NCBI RefSeq assembly: GCF_034424805.1
Contig: NZ_JAXOUF010000005.1
Span: 124,001-188,000, forward strand
DNA length: 64,000 nt
Source: Labrys sedimenti
Lineage (GTDB): Bacteria; Pseudomonadota; Alphaproteobacteria; Rhizobiales; Labraceae
Direction: 5' to 3'
The position numbers and the translations under genes were made by a program. How positions within the stretch are numbered: the stretch's first letter is position 1; the number at the start of each line of letters is the position of its first letter. The notes under the pieces were generated by a model that did no database searches, was not told the origin of the DNA, and saw only the letters and a list, made by a program, of their open reading frames with translations. Of the stretch, positions 6,850-15,443 are shown piece by piece.

Positions 6850-9000
6850 TCAGCGGATCGCGGCTTCGCCGAGGTCGTCGAACTTGTACCTGCCTCTTTC
6901 TGACGAGGCTGATGCCGGCAACCCTGCCAGCCGCAGGCTATTCAGCGCGACAGAGCTGGAACTGGCGAGCATGGCTAGTGCCGCCATCGAGGGTGACAAC
7001 AGTCCGGTCATTGCGAACGGCACGGCAACGAGATTGTAGACAATGGCAAGGCCGAGATTCTGCCGGGTGATGGCGACCGTGCGCCGCGCAAGATCGATCG
7101 CTAGGAGGATTTGGCCGATCCCGCCGTGGATAATCACGACGCCCGCGGTCTGGGCGGCAGCACTATGGGCGCCGGACACGGACATCCCGCAATCGGCTGC
7201 GGCCAGCGCCGGGGCATCGTTGACCCCGTCGCCGACGAACAGGACGGGTCCGGGCTGGGCTTTGACGAGCTCGGCCTTCTCGATCGGCGTGCAGCCATGA
7301 CGGACCCTGCCGGGCGGAATGCCGAGTGCCCCTGCAACCCTCAGCGTCGGATCGGCGGCATCCCCGGACGCGATCCATAGGGCGATGCCCGCCTTCTGAA
7401 GACGAGCTACGGTGCTGTGCGCTTCGGCAGCCGCCGCATCGGTGAGGCCGATCGTGCCGATGACGATGCCGTCGAGCCGCACGGCAAGCGTTGTGAGGCC
7501 ATCGTCGCGTTCGGCGCCGTGCACGCTGATGCGGCGACCCTCGGCATCATCGGCCTCCGCTCCGCGCTCGTGGCGGGTTCCACCCCTTCCTTCTTCCCGG
7601 CCATGGCCCGCGATGATCGCGTGGGCGAGCGGGTGGTCGATGCCGGTTTCTGCGCGGGCCGCCAGCCGCAGCACCTCGTCTCCGGCCCATCCGGACGCGG
7701 GTTCGACGGTGACCACGGAAGGGCGGCCGGCGGTGAGCGTGCCCGTCTTGTCGAAGACGATCGTCGCCGGCCGGGCGAGCGCCTCGAAAGCGACGGGATC
7801 GCGCAGGCGCAAGCCGAGCTTCGCCGCAATGCCCGCCGCGCGCGCCTGGGCAAGGGGCACTGCGATCGACAAGGCGCATGGGCAGGCAGCGGCGAGCACT
7901 GTCAGGCCTCTGAGAACGGCATCGGCCGCAGCGACGCCGGCAATAGGCGCGGCGGCGAGCGTCGCCAGTGCAAGGCCTGGGATGCCCCAGCTCAGCGCCC
8001 CGGCCATCCGGTCGGCGCGCGACGCCGTGGTGCCCCGTTGCGCGAGTTCCAGCGCGATCGCTCCGCCCATGCGGTCGAGGTCGCGATCGCCATATGCGCG
8101 ATCCACCGTGACGAGGATGCGGCGTTGCAGATTGATGGAACCCGCTTCGACACGCTGCCCGATGCCGACGGGGATGGCGCGGCTTTCGCCGGTCAGGACC
8201 GCGCGGTTGATGAGGCTTTCTCCCTGCTGGATGGTTCCGTCAACGCCGATGATCGACCCGGCATCGATCACGACGCAGTCTCCGATCCCGATCTGCGTGC
8301 CTGGGACCTTTTCATCGCCGGCCGAGGTGCGCCTGACGACGGTCTCGACCGAAGTCTCTTCGAGTGCCTTGAGAGCATCGATCGCGCTTCGCCGTGTCAG
8401 GAGATCGACGAGCCGACCGACGAGCAGGAGCGTGATCAGCATCGTCGCGGTGTCGAAGTACACATGTGACGAGCCAGATGCGAGCGAGAGGACGGAGAGG
8501 AGGTAGGCACCGCCAGCGCCGAGCGCGATCAGCAGGTCCATGCCGGGCGCTCGCAGGCGGATCGAGCGCAAGGCCATCCAGAAGATGCCGGCTCCCGCCC
8601 AAGCGACGACCGGCAGGGCCAGCACGCCGGAAGCGAGCGCGATCCACCAGCCGACGTCCGGATCGAGAACGGAGACATAGAGCACGACGGCAAGCGCCAT
8701 GGACCACATGCCCGACATGACGGCGACGGCAAGGCGCAGCGAAAGGCGGCTGATGTCTGCCGACAGGATCGCCGATAGCTCCTCGGGCCGGTGGCGGTCG
8801 ATCAGCCTGTACCCGGCGTGCGAGACGGCGGCTGCGATGTCGCAGATCGATAGCCTGGCCTCTTCCCAATCGACCAGCATCGATGCGGTCAGGTGATGCA
8901 CCCCGACGGCGCGGACCCCCTCGAGCCGGCCGATCTTACGTTCCAGCCCGCGCGCGCAGCCACCGCAGGCCATTCCGCTGACACCGAACAGGCGGCGCAA
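6850..9000 (-). CDS. Copper-type P1B ATPase, FixI/CcoI/CopA2-like
   Basis: 716 residues. An N-terminal heavy-metal domain holds GMACGGC (Cys12, Cys15). The transport motif CPC is at 373-375, the phosphorylated Asp417 is in DKTGTLT, and TGES (270-273), HPLAHAI and GDGVNDAPAL follow. The last helices contain Met and a run of serines (MLASSSS), as in copper ATPases. It is the last gene of the ccoN-ccoO-cytochrome-tsdA-like unit, five bases after the preceding stop. In that context a FixI/CcoI role, exporting copper for assembly of the haem-copper oxidase, is more likely than bulk detoxification. Confidence 0.9.
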   Translation of the reverse strand: MRRLFGVSGMACGGCARGLERKIGRLEGVRAVGVHHLTASMLVDWEEARLSICDIAAAVSHAGYRLIDRHRPEELSAILSADISRLSLRLAVAVMSGMWSMALAVVLYVSVLDPDVGWWIALASGVLALPVVAWAGAGIFWMALRSIRLRAPGMDLLIALGAGGAYLLSVLSLASGSSHVYFDTATMLITLLLVGRLVDLLTRRSAIDALKALEETSVETVVRRTSAGDEKVPGTQIGIGDCVVIDAGSIIGVDGTIQQGESLINRAVLTGESRAIPVGIGQRVEAGSINLQRRILVTVDRAYGDRDLDRMGGAIALELAQRGTTASRADRMAGALSWGIPGLALATLAAAPIAGVAAADAVLRGLTVLAAACPCALSIAVPLAQARAAGIAAKLGLRLRDPVAFEALARPATIVFDKTGTLTAGRPSVVTVEPASGWAGDEVLRLAARAETGIDHPLAHAIIAGHGREEGRGGTRHERGAEADDAEGRRISVHGAERDDGLTTLAVRLDGIVIGTIGLTDAAAAEAHSTVARLQKAGIALWIASGDAADPTLRVAGALGIPPGRVRHGCTPIEKAELVKAQPGPVLFVGDGVNDAPALAAADCGMSVSGAHSAAAQTAGVVIIHGGIGQILLAIDLARRTVAITRQNLGLAIVYNLVAVPFAMTGLLSPSMAALAMLASSSSVALNSLRLAGLPASASSERGRYKFDDLGEAAIR

Positions 9001-9005
9001 GGCAC

Positions 9006-10040
9006 TCAGTCCACGGCGCCGACCGGACGTTCCGGATCCGGGGTGCCGACGCCGAGCAGCACTCCGTTGACGGTCTGACCGTAGTAGATCTGGTCGCCGT
9101 CGTGGTACTGCTTGCGGGTTTCCTCGATCGTCTTGCCTTTCTGTCTCGCATCCTTCGGGCGCTCGAAGCTGTTGATGTAGGCAGCAACGTCCCAGGCGTC
9201 CTGATCAGTCAGTCGGCCGGGTTGTGACAATGGCATGTTGTGCTTGATGAATGCTGCCGCCGTATCGATGCGCGCCATGCCGGCGCCCCAGTTGTACGAA
9301 CTCGCGCCCCAGAGCGGCGGGAATACATAGCGCCCGTTGATGTCTTTCTGGCCCTGTCCGTCACCGCCATGGCAGACGGCGCAATTGGCGGCAAACACCT
9401 GCGCGCCGCGTTCGGGGGAATAGCCGAGTTCCGTCTTGGCAACCTTGCCGAAGCCGACACCCTCCAGCTCCTTGTTCGTCGGCGCGTTGGTCGCCAGCCA
9501 GAAGAAGTAGCTTTCGAGGTCGCGATAGATGTCGTCGCCATGGGGCGGGGGTCCGCCTTTGACCGAGTGCTGGGCATTCATCGAGAAGGTGAAGCAGCCT
9601 TGGACACGATCCTCCATGGTGTTGATCTGCTTGTTCTTCGAACGATATTTCGGATACTGCACCCAGGCGGCCCACATCGGCGCCGAGAAGGGCTGGCGGC
9701 CGGCGCCGAGATGGCAGTTTGAACAGGACAGGCCGTTGCCGACATACTGTGAGGCGTTGGTCGAGGTGTTCATGAAGATCGCTTGTCCGCGCCGGACAGC
9801 GGCACCAAACTGATCGTTCGGGATCTGATCATCGGTCGGCGGCTGGAATGTGCCGGCGGTCGCGGGGCCAGCCCTATCTTCGGCAGCCTTTCGTCCTGGA
9901 ATGAAACCACTCTCATAGGCGAGTGCGCCGAGCGCGGCAACGATCAGGCCCGCGCCGGCCGCGTGGATCCATAGTCGCGCGATATGTCCCTTCTGGGGAT
10001 CGGCGGGTTTGGCTGGTGGGCTTTCTGCTGGCTCCGTCAT
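9006..10040 (-). CDS. TsdA-like diheme cytochrome c, membrane-anchored
   Basis: 344 residues with one N-terminal membrane helix (about 25-42), then two c-haem sites: CSNCH (106-110) and CAVCH (220-224). The block GNGLSCSNCH followed by WVQYPKYRSKN and VQGCF is typical of thiosulfate dehydrogenase TsdA, including the conserved Cys (149) that ligates the active-site haem. It overlaps the triheme cytochrome gene by 4 nt inside the cbb3 operon. I infer oxidation of thiosulfate, or of a related sulfur compound, at the periplasmic face with electrons passed to the oxidase. A role purely as an electron carrier is possible. Confidence 0.8.
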   Translation of the reverse strand: MTEPAESPPAKPADPQKGHIARLWIHAAGAGLIVAALGALAYESGFIPGRKAAEDRAGPATAGTFQPPTDDQIPNDQFGAAVRRGQAIFMNTSTNASQYVGNGLSCSNCHLGAGRQPFSAPMWAAWVQYPKYRSKNKQINTMEDRVQGCFTFSMNAQHSVKGGPPPHGDDIYRDLESYFFWLATNAPTNKELEGVGFGKVAKTELGYSPERGAQVFAANCAVCHGGDGQGQKDINGRYVFPPLWGASSYNWGAGMARIDTAAAFIKHNMPLSQPGRLTDQDAWDVAAYINSFERPKDARQKGKTIEETRKQYHDGDQIYYGQTVNGVLLGVGTPDPERPVGAVD

Positions 10041-11284
10041 GGCCGTTCTCCGATCTTTGCAATCTGGGCGTCTTCTCCTGCCGGCACGGGGGGAAGCGAG
10101 GCGAGATAGTCTGCGACCGCTCTGCGATCGGCGTCGGAGAGCGCGCGGGAGATCCGTCCCATCAGGTCGAGCGAGGAATTGTTGCGGTGTCCGCCGACCC
10201 AGGCCGCGAGCTGGCTTGCCGTGTAGGAGGCATGCTGGGCGGCGAGTGCGGGAAACTCCGGCGAGACGCCGAAGCCCGATGGTCCGTGGCAGGAGAAGCA
10301 GGCCGGCACGTTGCGGCTCCAGTCACCGTGCAGCGCCAGCGCTTCGCCGCGTGCGAGATCGCCGCCGAGTTCCGGTTTGGCGTTCGAAGGTACGCGCAAG
10401 GCGGCATAGTATTCGCCGAGCTGGCGTTTCTCCTCGTCGGTCAGCGAAGCCACGACGATCTTCATGGACTCGTTCTGGCGACGCCCATTATGGAAATCAT
10501 CGATCTGCTTGACAATGTAATCGGCGGGAAGGCCTGCCAGACGCGGGACGTTTTCCTTGCCCTGGCCGAGATCGCCGTGACAGCTCGCGCAGGCCCATTG
10601 CTCTCCGCGCCCGGTGAAGATCATCGCGGAGACCGCCGGGCTGAGCGAGACGGCGGTCTGCGCCACGAAAGGCGGCTGGCTACCGAGAGCAAGGCCGGTG
10701 GCGGAGGCGATCTCGGCCCCGCCCTTGAAGCTGCCCTTGTCCGCGACATCGCCGCGCAGCTTCGCGACGGCTGCCGCTTCGATCGTCTCGGAGGACTTGC
10801 CGAAGCGGTGCGCCACATAGGTCGCGAGTTCACCAAGTTCGACATCGGTCAACACGCTGGCGAAGCTCGGCATATGGCCGTTGAAATTGTGATCGCCGAC
10901 GCGGATCGGTCCGTCGATGCCGCGCAACAGGATCGTCGAGACGAGCTCGGGGCCTTGCGCGACGAAGGCGGAGCCGGCAAGCGGCGGAATGGCGCCGCGC
11001 ACGCCCATGCCGTCAGGCTGGTGGCATGTCGAGCAGCGGGCAACGAAGAGCGCGGAGCCCGGCTCCGTGCTGGCGCCTGTCGCCACCCGGCTTTCCGCAA
11101 TGCGCTCGTCGCGGGCCGCCGCGACATCCTCGCGCGTATCGAAGAGGGTTGCCGCCCCCCAGATGCCGAGTCCGACGGCGATGGCGATCAGCGGCCACGG
11201 CATCTTGCCGTGAAGCTCGTAGGGTTCGAAATTCTCGTCGGGCCGCCCGGCCTCGTCCTTGCGGGGAGATTTGTCTGCCGTCAT
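10037..11284 (-). CDS. Triheme cytochrome c, membrane-anchored, in cbb3 operon
   Basis: 415 residues with an N-terminal membrane anchor (about 29-47) and three class-I c-haem sites: CSTCH (84-88), CASCH (232-236) and CFSCH (329-333). It occupies the genomic place of CcoP but is longer and has three haems rather than two, with no CcoP-type double-domain spacing. It overlaps ccoO and the tsdA-like gene by 4 nt each. Probably it relays electrons from the downstream TsdA-like protein to CcoO/CcoN. Family assignment beyond cytochrome c is uncertain. Confidence 0.8.
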   Translation of the reverse strand: MTADKSPRKDEAGRPDENFEPYELHGKMPWPLIAIAVGLGIWGAATLFDTREDVAAARDERIAESRVATGASTEPGSALFVARCSTCHQPDGMGVRGAIPPLAGSAFVAQGPELVSTILLRGIDGPIRVGDHNFNGHMPSFASVLTDVELGELATYVAHRFGKSSETIEAAAVAKLRGDVADKGSFKGGAEIASATGLALGSQPPFVAQTAVSLSPAVSAMIFTGRGEQWACASCHGDLGQGKENVPRLAGLPADYIVKQIDDFHNGRRQNESMKIVVASLTDEEKRQLGEYYAALRVPSNAKPELGGDLARGEALALHGDWSRNVPACFSCHGPSGFGVSPEFPALAAQHASYTASQLAAWVGGHRNNSSLDLMGRISRALSDADRRAVADYLASLPPVPAGEDAQIAKIGERP

Positions 11285-11901
11285 CGCGCGCCCTCCGGAC
11301 GGTTGTAGCCGTCGTCGCGCAGCGCGTTGGCGGGCGCGGGATAAGTCCGGTCGAGGGACTGCAGGTAGGCCGTCAGGTCGAGCGCTTCCTGCGTTGCGAT
11401 CACGACGCCGGATTTGGGCGCGTATTCCGACGGTAGGGCGACGACGACATCGCCGGGCGCGGCCGCGCCCTTTTCCTCGAACAGGAAGGGATAGGCCGGC
11501 ATGATGCTCCAGTCGAAGATGGCGCGGGGCTGATAGAGATGGGTCAGATGCCAGTCGCGCGAGGGAAGGCGCGCGCCGACATTCAGGAGGTCCGGTCCGG
11601 TTCGCATCGTACCGAGCTGGTGCGGGCGGTCATAGGTGTAGTCGGCGGCGATTGCCGGCCGGCCCCAGCCACGCACGCCGTCAGGCGCCTGGTCTGGCGA
11701 GCGCGGCTGCTGGCTGTGACAGTAGACGCAGCCGAGGGAGACATAGACCTCGCGGCCGCGCAATTGTTGCTCGGTATAGGGCTTGAGCTCCGGCGGGATG
11801 TCATGCCGGCTGATCTGGATGCCGGGCGCGATGACGAGCATGAGGGTCGCGAAGGCGAGAATGCCGAGGGCCAGAACGGAAAGAGGGAGATAGCGGTTCA
11901 T
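11281..11901 (-). CDS. ccoO: cbb3-type cytochrome c oxidase subunit II (CcoO-like)
   Basis: 206 residues with an N-terminal membrane helix (about 5-25) and one c-haem site in the typical context GREVYVSLGCVYCHSQQ. It is a little shorter than classical CcoO. The ATG at 11901 overlaps the ccoN stop (ATGA). The protein holds a monohaem periplasmic domain that delivers electrons to the binuclear centre of subunit I. The downstream gene, the triheme cytochrome, is also overlapped by 4 nt, so the two are coupled. Confidence 0.88.
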   Translation of the reverse strand: MNRYLPLSVLALGILAFATLMLVIAPGIQISRHDIPPELKPYTEQQLRGREVYVSLGCVYCHSQQPRSPDQAPDGVRGWGRPAIAADYTYDRPHQLGTMRTGPDLLNVGARLPSRDWHLTHLYQPRAIFDWSIMPAYPFLFEEKGAAAPGDVVVALPSEYAPKSGVVIATQEALDLTAYLQSLDRTYPAPANALRDDGYNRPEGAR

Positions 11902-13472
11902 TCTGCGGGCACCACCTTTGCGGCTGCCGCTGCCCGGCGCGGAAAAAGGATGGCGGCGACGTTGATTGCGAAGACGATGTGGCCGAGCGTCATCAGGCCG
12001 CCGCCGACGCTGCGAGCTTCGAGATAGGGGATCGTAACCGTCACGCTGTCGGAGAACGGGCGGGTCGCGTCGAGCATGGCGAGGCCCTGCAGGACGCCGC
12101 CGATGGAGAGCCCGAAGAAGTAAATCGCGAAGCCGACGACGATCAGCCAGAAATGCGCATTGATGAGCGCCGGCCATGGAAAGGCCCGGCCAGTCATGCG
12201 CGGCAGCATGTGATAGGCGGCGCCGAACATGACGATGGTCACGAAGGCGTAGGCGCCGAGATGGGCGTGGCCGACCGTATAGTGGGTGAAATGGGTGACG
12301 GTGTTGACCGAGCGCAGGGCCTCGGTCGAACCCTGGAACGAGGCGAGCGTGTACATCACCGCACCGAAGGAGATGAAGCGCAGCGGCAGCGATTCCTTCA
12401 GCGCCCAGAGATTGCGCGCGACGGTGACGTGCTGGTTGATGGCGACCGCGATCACCGGGATGAACATCATGACCGAATGGACGATCGACAGCGTCACGAC
12501 CCAGGTGGGCACCGGTCCGCCAATCAGATGATGGATGCCCACCTGGCTGTAAAAGAGCGCAAGGCCCCAGAACCCAAGCAATGAGACGGAATAGGAGTAG
12601 ATCGGTTTTCCGATGATCTTCGGAATGAAATAATAGGCCGTGCCGACGCCGAGCGGCGTCAGCCAGAGCCCCAGCACATTATGGGCGAACCACCAGTTGA
12701 CGGTGGCTTCCTCGACGCCCGAATGGATGTAGGGGATGTTGGCGATAACGAAGAGACAGGGAAACCAGAGGATGCCGGCGAGGAAATACCAGCCGGACAC
12801 ATAGATGTGGTGGACCTGCCGGGCGATCGTCGTCTTGACGAGCGGGATGACGAAAAACACCCCGGCGAGCGCGAGCAGCATGTCAAGCTGCCAGGGGATT
12901 TCCAGCCATTCCTCGCCGTCGGTCCAGCCATTGGCGATGGCGATGGCGCCGAGACAGACGGCGATATTCCAGAGGATCGCGCCGATGATGGGTAGCCGCG
13001 GAGCGCGCAACGGCGTGTGGAAGATGCGCGGCAGGATCCAGATCATCGAGGCTACGCCCATCTGCGAAAGCCAGCCGTAAATGACGAGGTTGAGATGCAG
13101 GGTCCGCACGCGGCCGAAGGTGAGCGGCGCATAGGCCGACAGCCAGTCGGGCCAGTGCAGCTTCAGCGAGGCGATCAGGCCGAAGGTCGAGCCGACGATG
13201 AGCCAGAATGTCGCGGCGACCAGAAGGACGGTGACGGGCTTGGTGGAAATGCGATCGATGCCGGCGGTGGCCGCGTCGAAGTAGTGGCGTCTGGCAGGCG
13301 AATGCTCGGCATCGGGACTGTCGAGGTGCCCCTCATCGCCGGCCGCGAAAATCACTTTCGCGTCTTCCTGATCGAGCTTGAGCTGCTGGTTGCTGATCGC
13401 CCAGATCAGGAAGGCGAGCGCGAGCAGCGAGACGGCGAAGCTCAACGCCAGCAATAGTCCCATAGTCACCAT
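11898..13472 (-). CDS. ccoN: cbb3-type oxidase subunit I with CcoS-like N-terminal extension
   Basis: 524 residues. From about residue 78 on it is a cbb3 catalytic subunit with ligands His126 (low-spin haem), His264 and His314-His315 (copper B), and His402/His404 in HYTVGHAHLGAYAF; the YYFIPK motif after His264 carries the family's crosslink Tyr region. Residues 1-50 are separate: one helix followed by WAISNQQ and LDQEDAKVIFAAGDEG, which resembles the small assembly protein CcoS. This suggests a CcoS-CcoN fusion. The start at 13472 has a GGGAGGG ribosome site. A CTTAAG-type operator lies 71 bp upstream. No ccoP, ccoQ, ccoG or ccoH is present. Confidence 0.9.
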   Translation of the reverse strand: MVTMGLLLALSFAVSLLALAFLIWAISNQQLKLDQEDAKVIFAAGDEGHLDSPDAEHSPARRHYFDAATAGIDRISTKPVTVLLVAATFWLIVGSTFGLIASLKLHWPDWLSAYAPLTFGRVRTLHLNLVIYGWLSQMGVASMIWILPRIFHTPLRAPRLPIIGAILWNIAVCLGAIAIANGWTDGEEWLEIPWQLDMLLALAGVFFVIPLVKTTIARQVHHIYVSGWYFLAGILWFPCLFVIANIPYIHSGVEEATVNWWFAHNVLGLWLTPLGVGTAYYFIPKIIGKPIYSYSVSLLGFWGLALFYSQVGIHHLIGGPVPTWVVTLSIVHSVMMFIPVIAVAINQHVTVARNLWALKESLPLRFISFGAVMYTLASFQGSTEALRSVNTVTHFTHYTVGHAHLGAYAFVTIVMFGAAYHMLPRMTGRAFPWPALINAHFWLIVVGFAIYFFGLSIGGVLQGLAMLDATRPFSDSVTVTIPYLEARSVGGGLMTLGHIVFAINVAAILFPRRAAAAAKVVPAE

Positions 13473-13542
13473 GCGCTTATCCCTCCCCCTTGCGTCCTGG
13501 CTCTTGCGGCAGGCACACGGGGTTCAGCGCTCGGAAACGCAC

Positions 13543-13559
13543 CTTAAGGCAAACTTAAG
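13543..13559. promoter_or_regulatory. CTTAAG direct-repeat operator A (ccoN operon)
   Basis: CTTAAGGCAAACTTAAG: two CTTAAG half-sites with 11-bp period, the geometry of OmpR/PhoB-type response regulators. It lies 71 bp upstream of ccoN and about 140 bp upstream of the divergent DUF1264 gene. It is one of six such sites in the cargo. I infer binding by the response regulator encoded at 39253. Confidence 0.65.
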
Positions 13560-13698
13560 AAAACCGGCTGGCGAAGAAGAAAATGCAATAAGGCGCGGTG
13601 ACACGGCCTCGACGTACTTTCCGCGCACTTCGCACCGACACTGACGGAACTTTGAACGCCGCGAGCGCTTAGGGCGCTTTAAAGGAAAGGAGCACGCG

Positions 13699-14493
13699 AT
13701 GTCCCATCATCTCATGCGACCAAACCGTCGCGGGTTTGTCGGTCTGGTTGGGTCGACCGCGGCCGTTCTGGGCTGCGGTTGCGGTCGCGCCTTGGCGCAA
13801 CAGCCTGCCGAACAGGGCGATCCGATCCCCGGCGCTGACAAATCCACCAAGAGCCGCATGCTCGGCATGGGCGCCGACCTCCTTCAGAACGATAGCCCGA
13901 TCGGTGCAATCAACATGTACCTGAACGGGTTTCACTTTTACGCCGACGACATGGGTCGGCAGATCGAGGCGCACCACTATTGCACGCACGTCAACGAAGA
14001 TTTCTTCCAGTGCGTCATCTATGACGGCAACAAGGCCAACTCGCGCCTGATCGGGATCGAATACATCGTCTCCGAACGGATCTTCAAGACACTGCCGGAG
14101 GAGGAAAAGCCCCTTTGGCACAGCCACCGGCATGAGACGACGTCGGGGGAACTCGTCATGCCCGGAATTCCGGAAGCGATCGAGCATACCGCCATTGCCA
14201 GCCTGGTCTCCACCTACGGGAAGACCTGGCACACCTGGCAGATCGACCAGAATTCCGCTCTACCGATCGGTATTCCGCAGTTGATGATGGGATTCACCGC
14301 TGACGGTCAGCTCAAGCCGGAAGCCCTTCAGTCGAGAGACAGGGAACTCGGGATCACGACAGCGGATGTGAAGAAGGCCCGCATGGATCTCGCGCAGTCA
14401 GCGCCGGTGCCCGATCCTGCGGCTGACGGCTGGAAGGACGGCCAGTCCCACCAGCTCGTCCTCAACGAGATGCCGCTCAAGAACAAGCGCTGA
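13699..14493 (+). CDS. DUF1264 (OBAP-like) protein with Tat-type signal
   Basis: 264 residues. The N-terminus (PNRRGFVGLVGSTAAVLGCG, then RALAQ) looks like a twin-arginine signal ending at an AxA site. The body, beginning at about GADKSTKSRMLGMGADLLQN and including NMYLNGFHFYADDM, HHYCTHVNEDFFQC and GIEYIVSE, is the DUF1264 domain, known in plants as oil-body-associated protein and of unknown role in bacteria. An excellent ribosome site AAGGAG precedes the ATG by six bases. It is divergent from the ccoN operon and may share operator A. Confidence 0.8.
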   Translation: MSHHLMRPNRRGFVGLVGSTAAVLGCGCGRALAQQPAEQGDPIPGADKSTKSRMLGMGADLLQNDSPIGAINMYLNGFHFYADDMGRQIEAHHYCTHVNEDFFQCVIYDGNKANSRLIGIEYIVSERIFKTLPEEEKPLWHSHRHETTSGELVMPGIPEAIEHTAIASLVSTYGKTWHTWQIDQNSALPIGIPQLMMGFTADGQLKPEALQSRDRELGITTADVKKARMDLAQSAPVPDPAADGWKDGQSHQLVLNEMPLKNKR

Positions 14494-14537
14494 CGGATCG
14501 CCCGACGCAGCGCGAATTGCACAATGGAAGCGATCGA

Positions 14538-15443
14538 TCAGTACCTGGCATCCTTGGGCTTCTTGACGCCTTTCCAGTCGTTGACCTTGCCGGCGAAGTC
14601 AGGCCTCGGCATGTGGGTGAAGAATTCCGCCACATCGACCGCGTCCTGATCGGAGAGCACCCCGCCGGCTCCAAGCGGCGCCTCAAGATGCATGGCAGGC
14701 GGCATGGCGTACTTGACGAACTGCGCCGCCTTGTAGGTACGGGCAAGACCTGCGCCGATGTTGAAGGATTCAACGCCCCAGAGCGGCGGGAAGATGAAGT
14801 CACCGGCCTGATCCTTCATCCCCTCGCCATTGGCGCCGTGGCAGGACGAGCATTGGGCGGCGTAGATCGTCCGGCCTCTTTCGGGATCGGGCACAAGGCT
14901 CTCGTCGATCGGCCCGGCGTTGCGCACGGCTGTCTTGTCGCCTTTCGCCACGCCCTGGCGCAGCCAGTCCATATAGGCGAGCATGGCTTGCATCTCGGTG
15001 CTTTCCGGCCCAAGCGGCTTGCCGTTCATCGAGCGCTGGAAACAGCCGTTGATACGCATCGTCAGATCGACCTCGCGATTGGCGCGGGGGTTGAAGGACG
15101 GATAGCTGTTGGTCGTGTTGATGTAGGGATTGGCGTCAGACAGCTTTCCCTGCGCCATGTGGCACGAGTTGCAGTTCAATCCATTGCCGACATTGGCCGG
15201 GAGCAACCGCGCCGTCTCGTTGAGAAGCCGCTTCCCAAGCTGGATGGCTTCTGCGTTCGGCTGTGTTGCGATCGCGCTGTCTGCCGGAATGCGATAGTCG
15301 CCGATCCGCTTGCCATTGGCGTCCAGTACGGCGATCGCGTCCATAGGCGGCGCGTCCAGCGTCGGCTCGTGCAGAATCGCGAACGCTGCTGCTGCGACGG
15401 CTACGATGGCAACTCCGGTCAGGATAAGGGAGCGCCTGTTCAT
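14538..15443 (-). CDS. tsdA: Thiosulfate dehydrogenase TsdA (diheme cytochrome c)
   Basis: 301 residues with an N-terminal helix (6-24) that may be a signal or anchor. The first haem site CNSCH (91-95) lies in VGNGLNCNSCH, the conserved Cys134 of the active-site haem is in RINGCFQRSMNG, and the second site is CSSCH (198-202). This is the TsdA pattern: two thiosulfates are joined to tetrathionate in the periplasm with two electrons going to cytochromes. It overlaps the upstream triheme cytochrome gene by 4 nt, which is its probable electron acceptor. It is a distant paralogue of the TsdA-like gene in the cbb3 operon. Confidence 0.88.
   Translation of the reverse strand: MNRRSLILTGVAIVAVAAAAFAILHEPTLDAPPMDAIAVLDANGKRIGDYRIPADSAIATQPNAEAIQLGKRLLNETARLLPANVGNGLNCNSCHMAQGKLSDANPYINTTNSYPSFNPRANREVDLTMRINGCFQRSMNGKPLGPESTEMQAMLAYMDWLRQGVAKGDKTAVRNAGPIDESLVPDPERGRTIYAAQCSSCHGANGEGMKDQAGDFIFPPLWGVESFNIGAGLARTYKAAQFVKYAMPPAMHLEAPLGAGGVLSDQDAVDVAEFFTHMPRPDFAGKVNDWKGVKKPKDARY

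Noticed and set aside
7412..8506. Plus-strand frames of 350-364 residues inside the copper ATPase gene
   Set aside because: High-GC shadow frames: the opposite strand encodes every P1B-ATPase motif in order.
13669..13685. CTTAGGGCGCTTTAAAG as a seventh CTTAAG site just before the DUF1264 gene
   Set aside because: Three mismatches over the two half-sites; too degenerate to count without a scored matrix.
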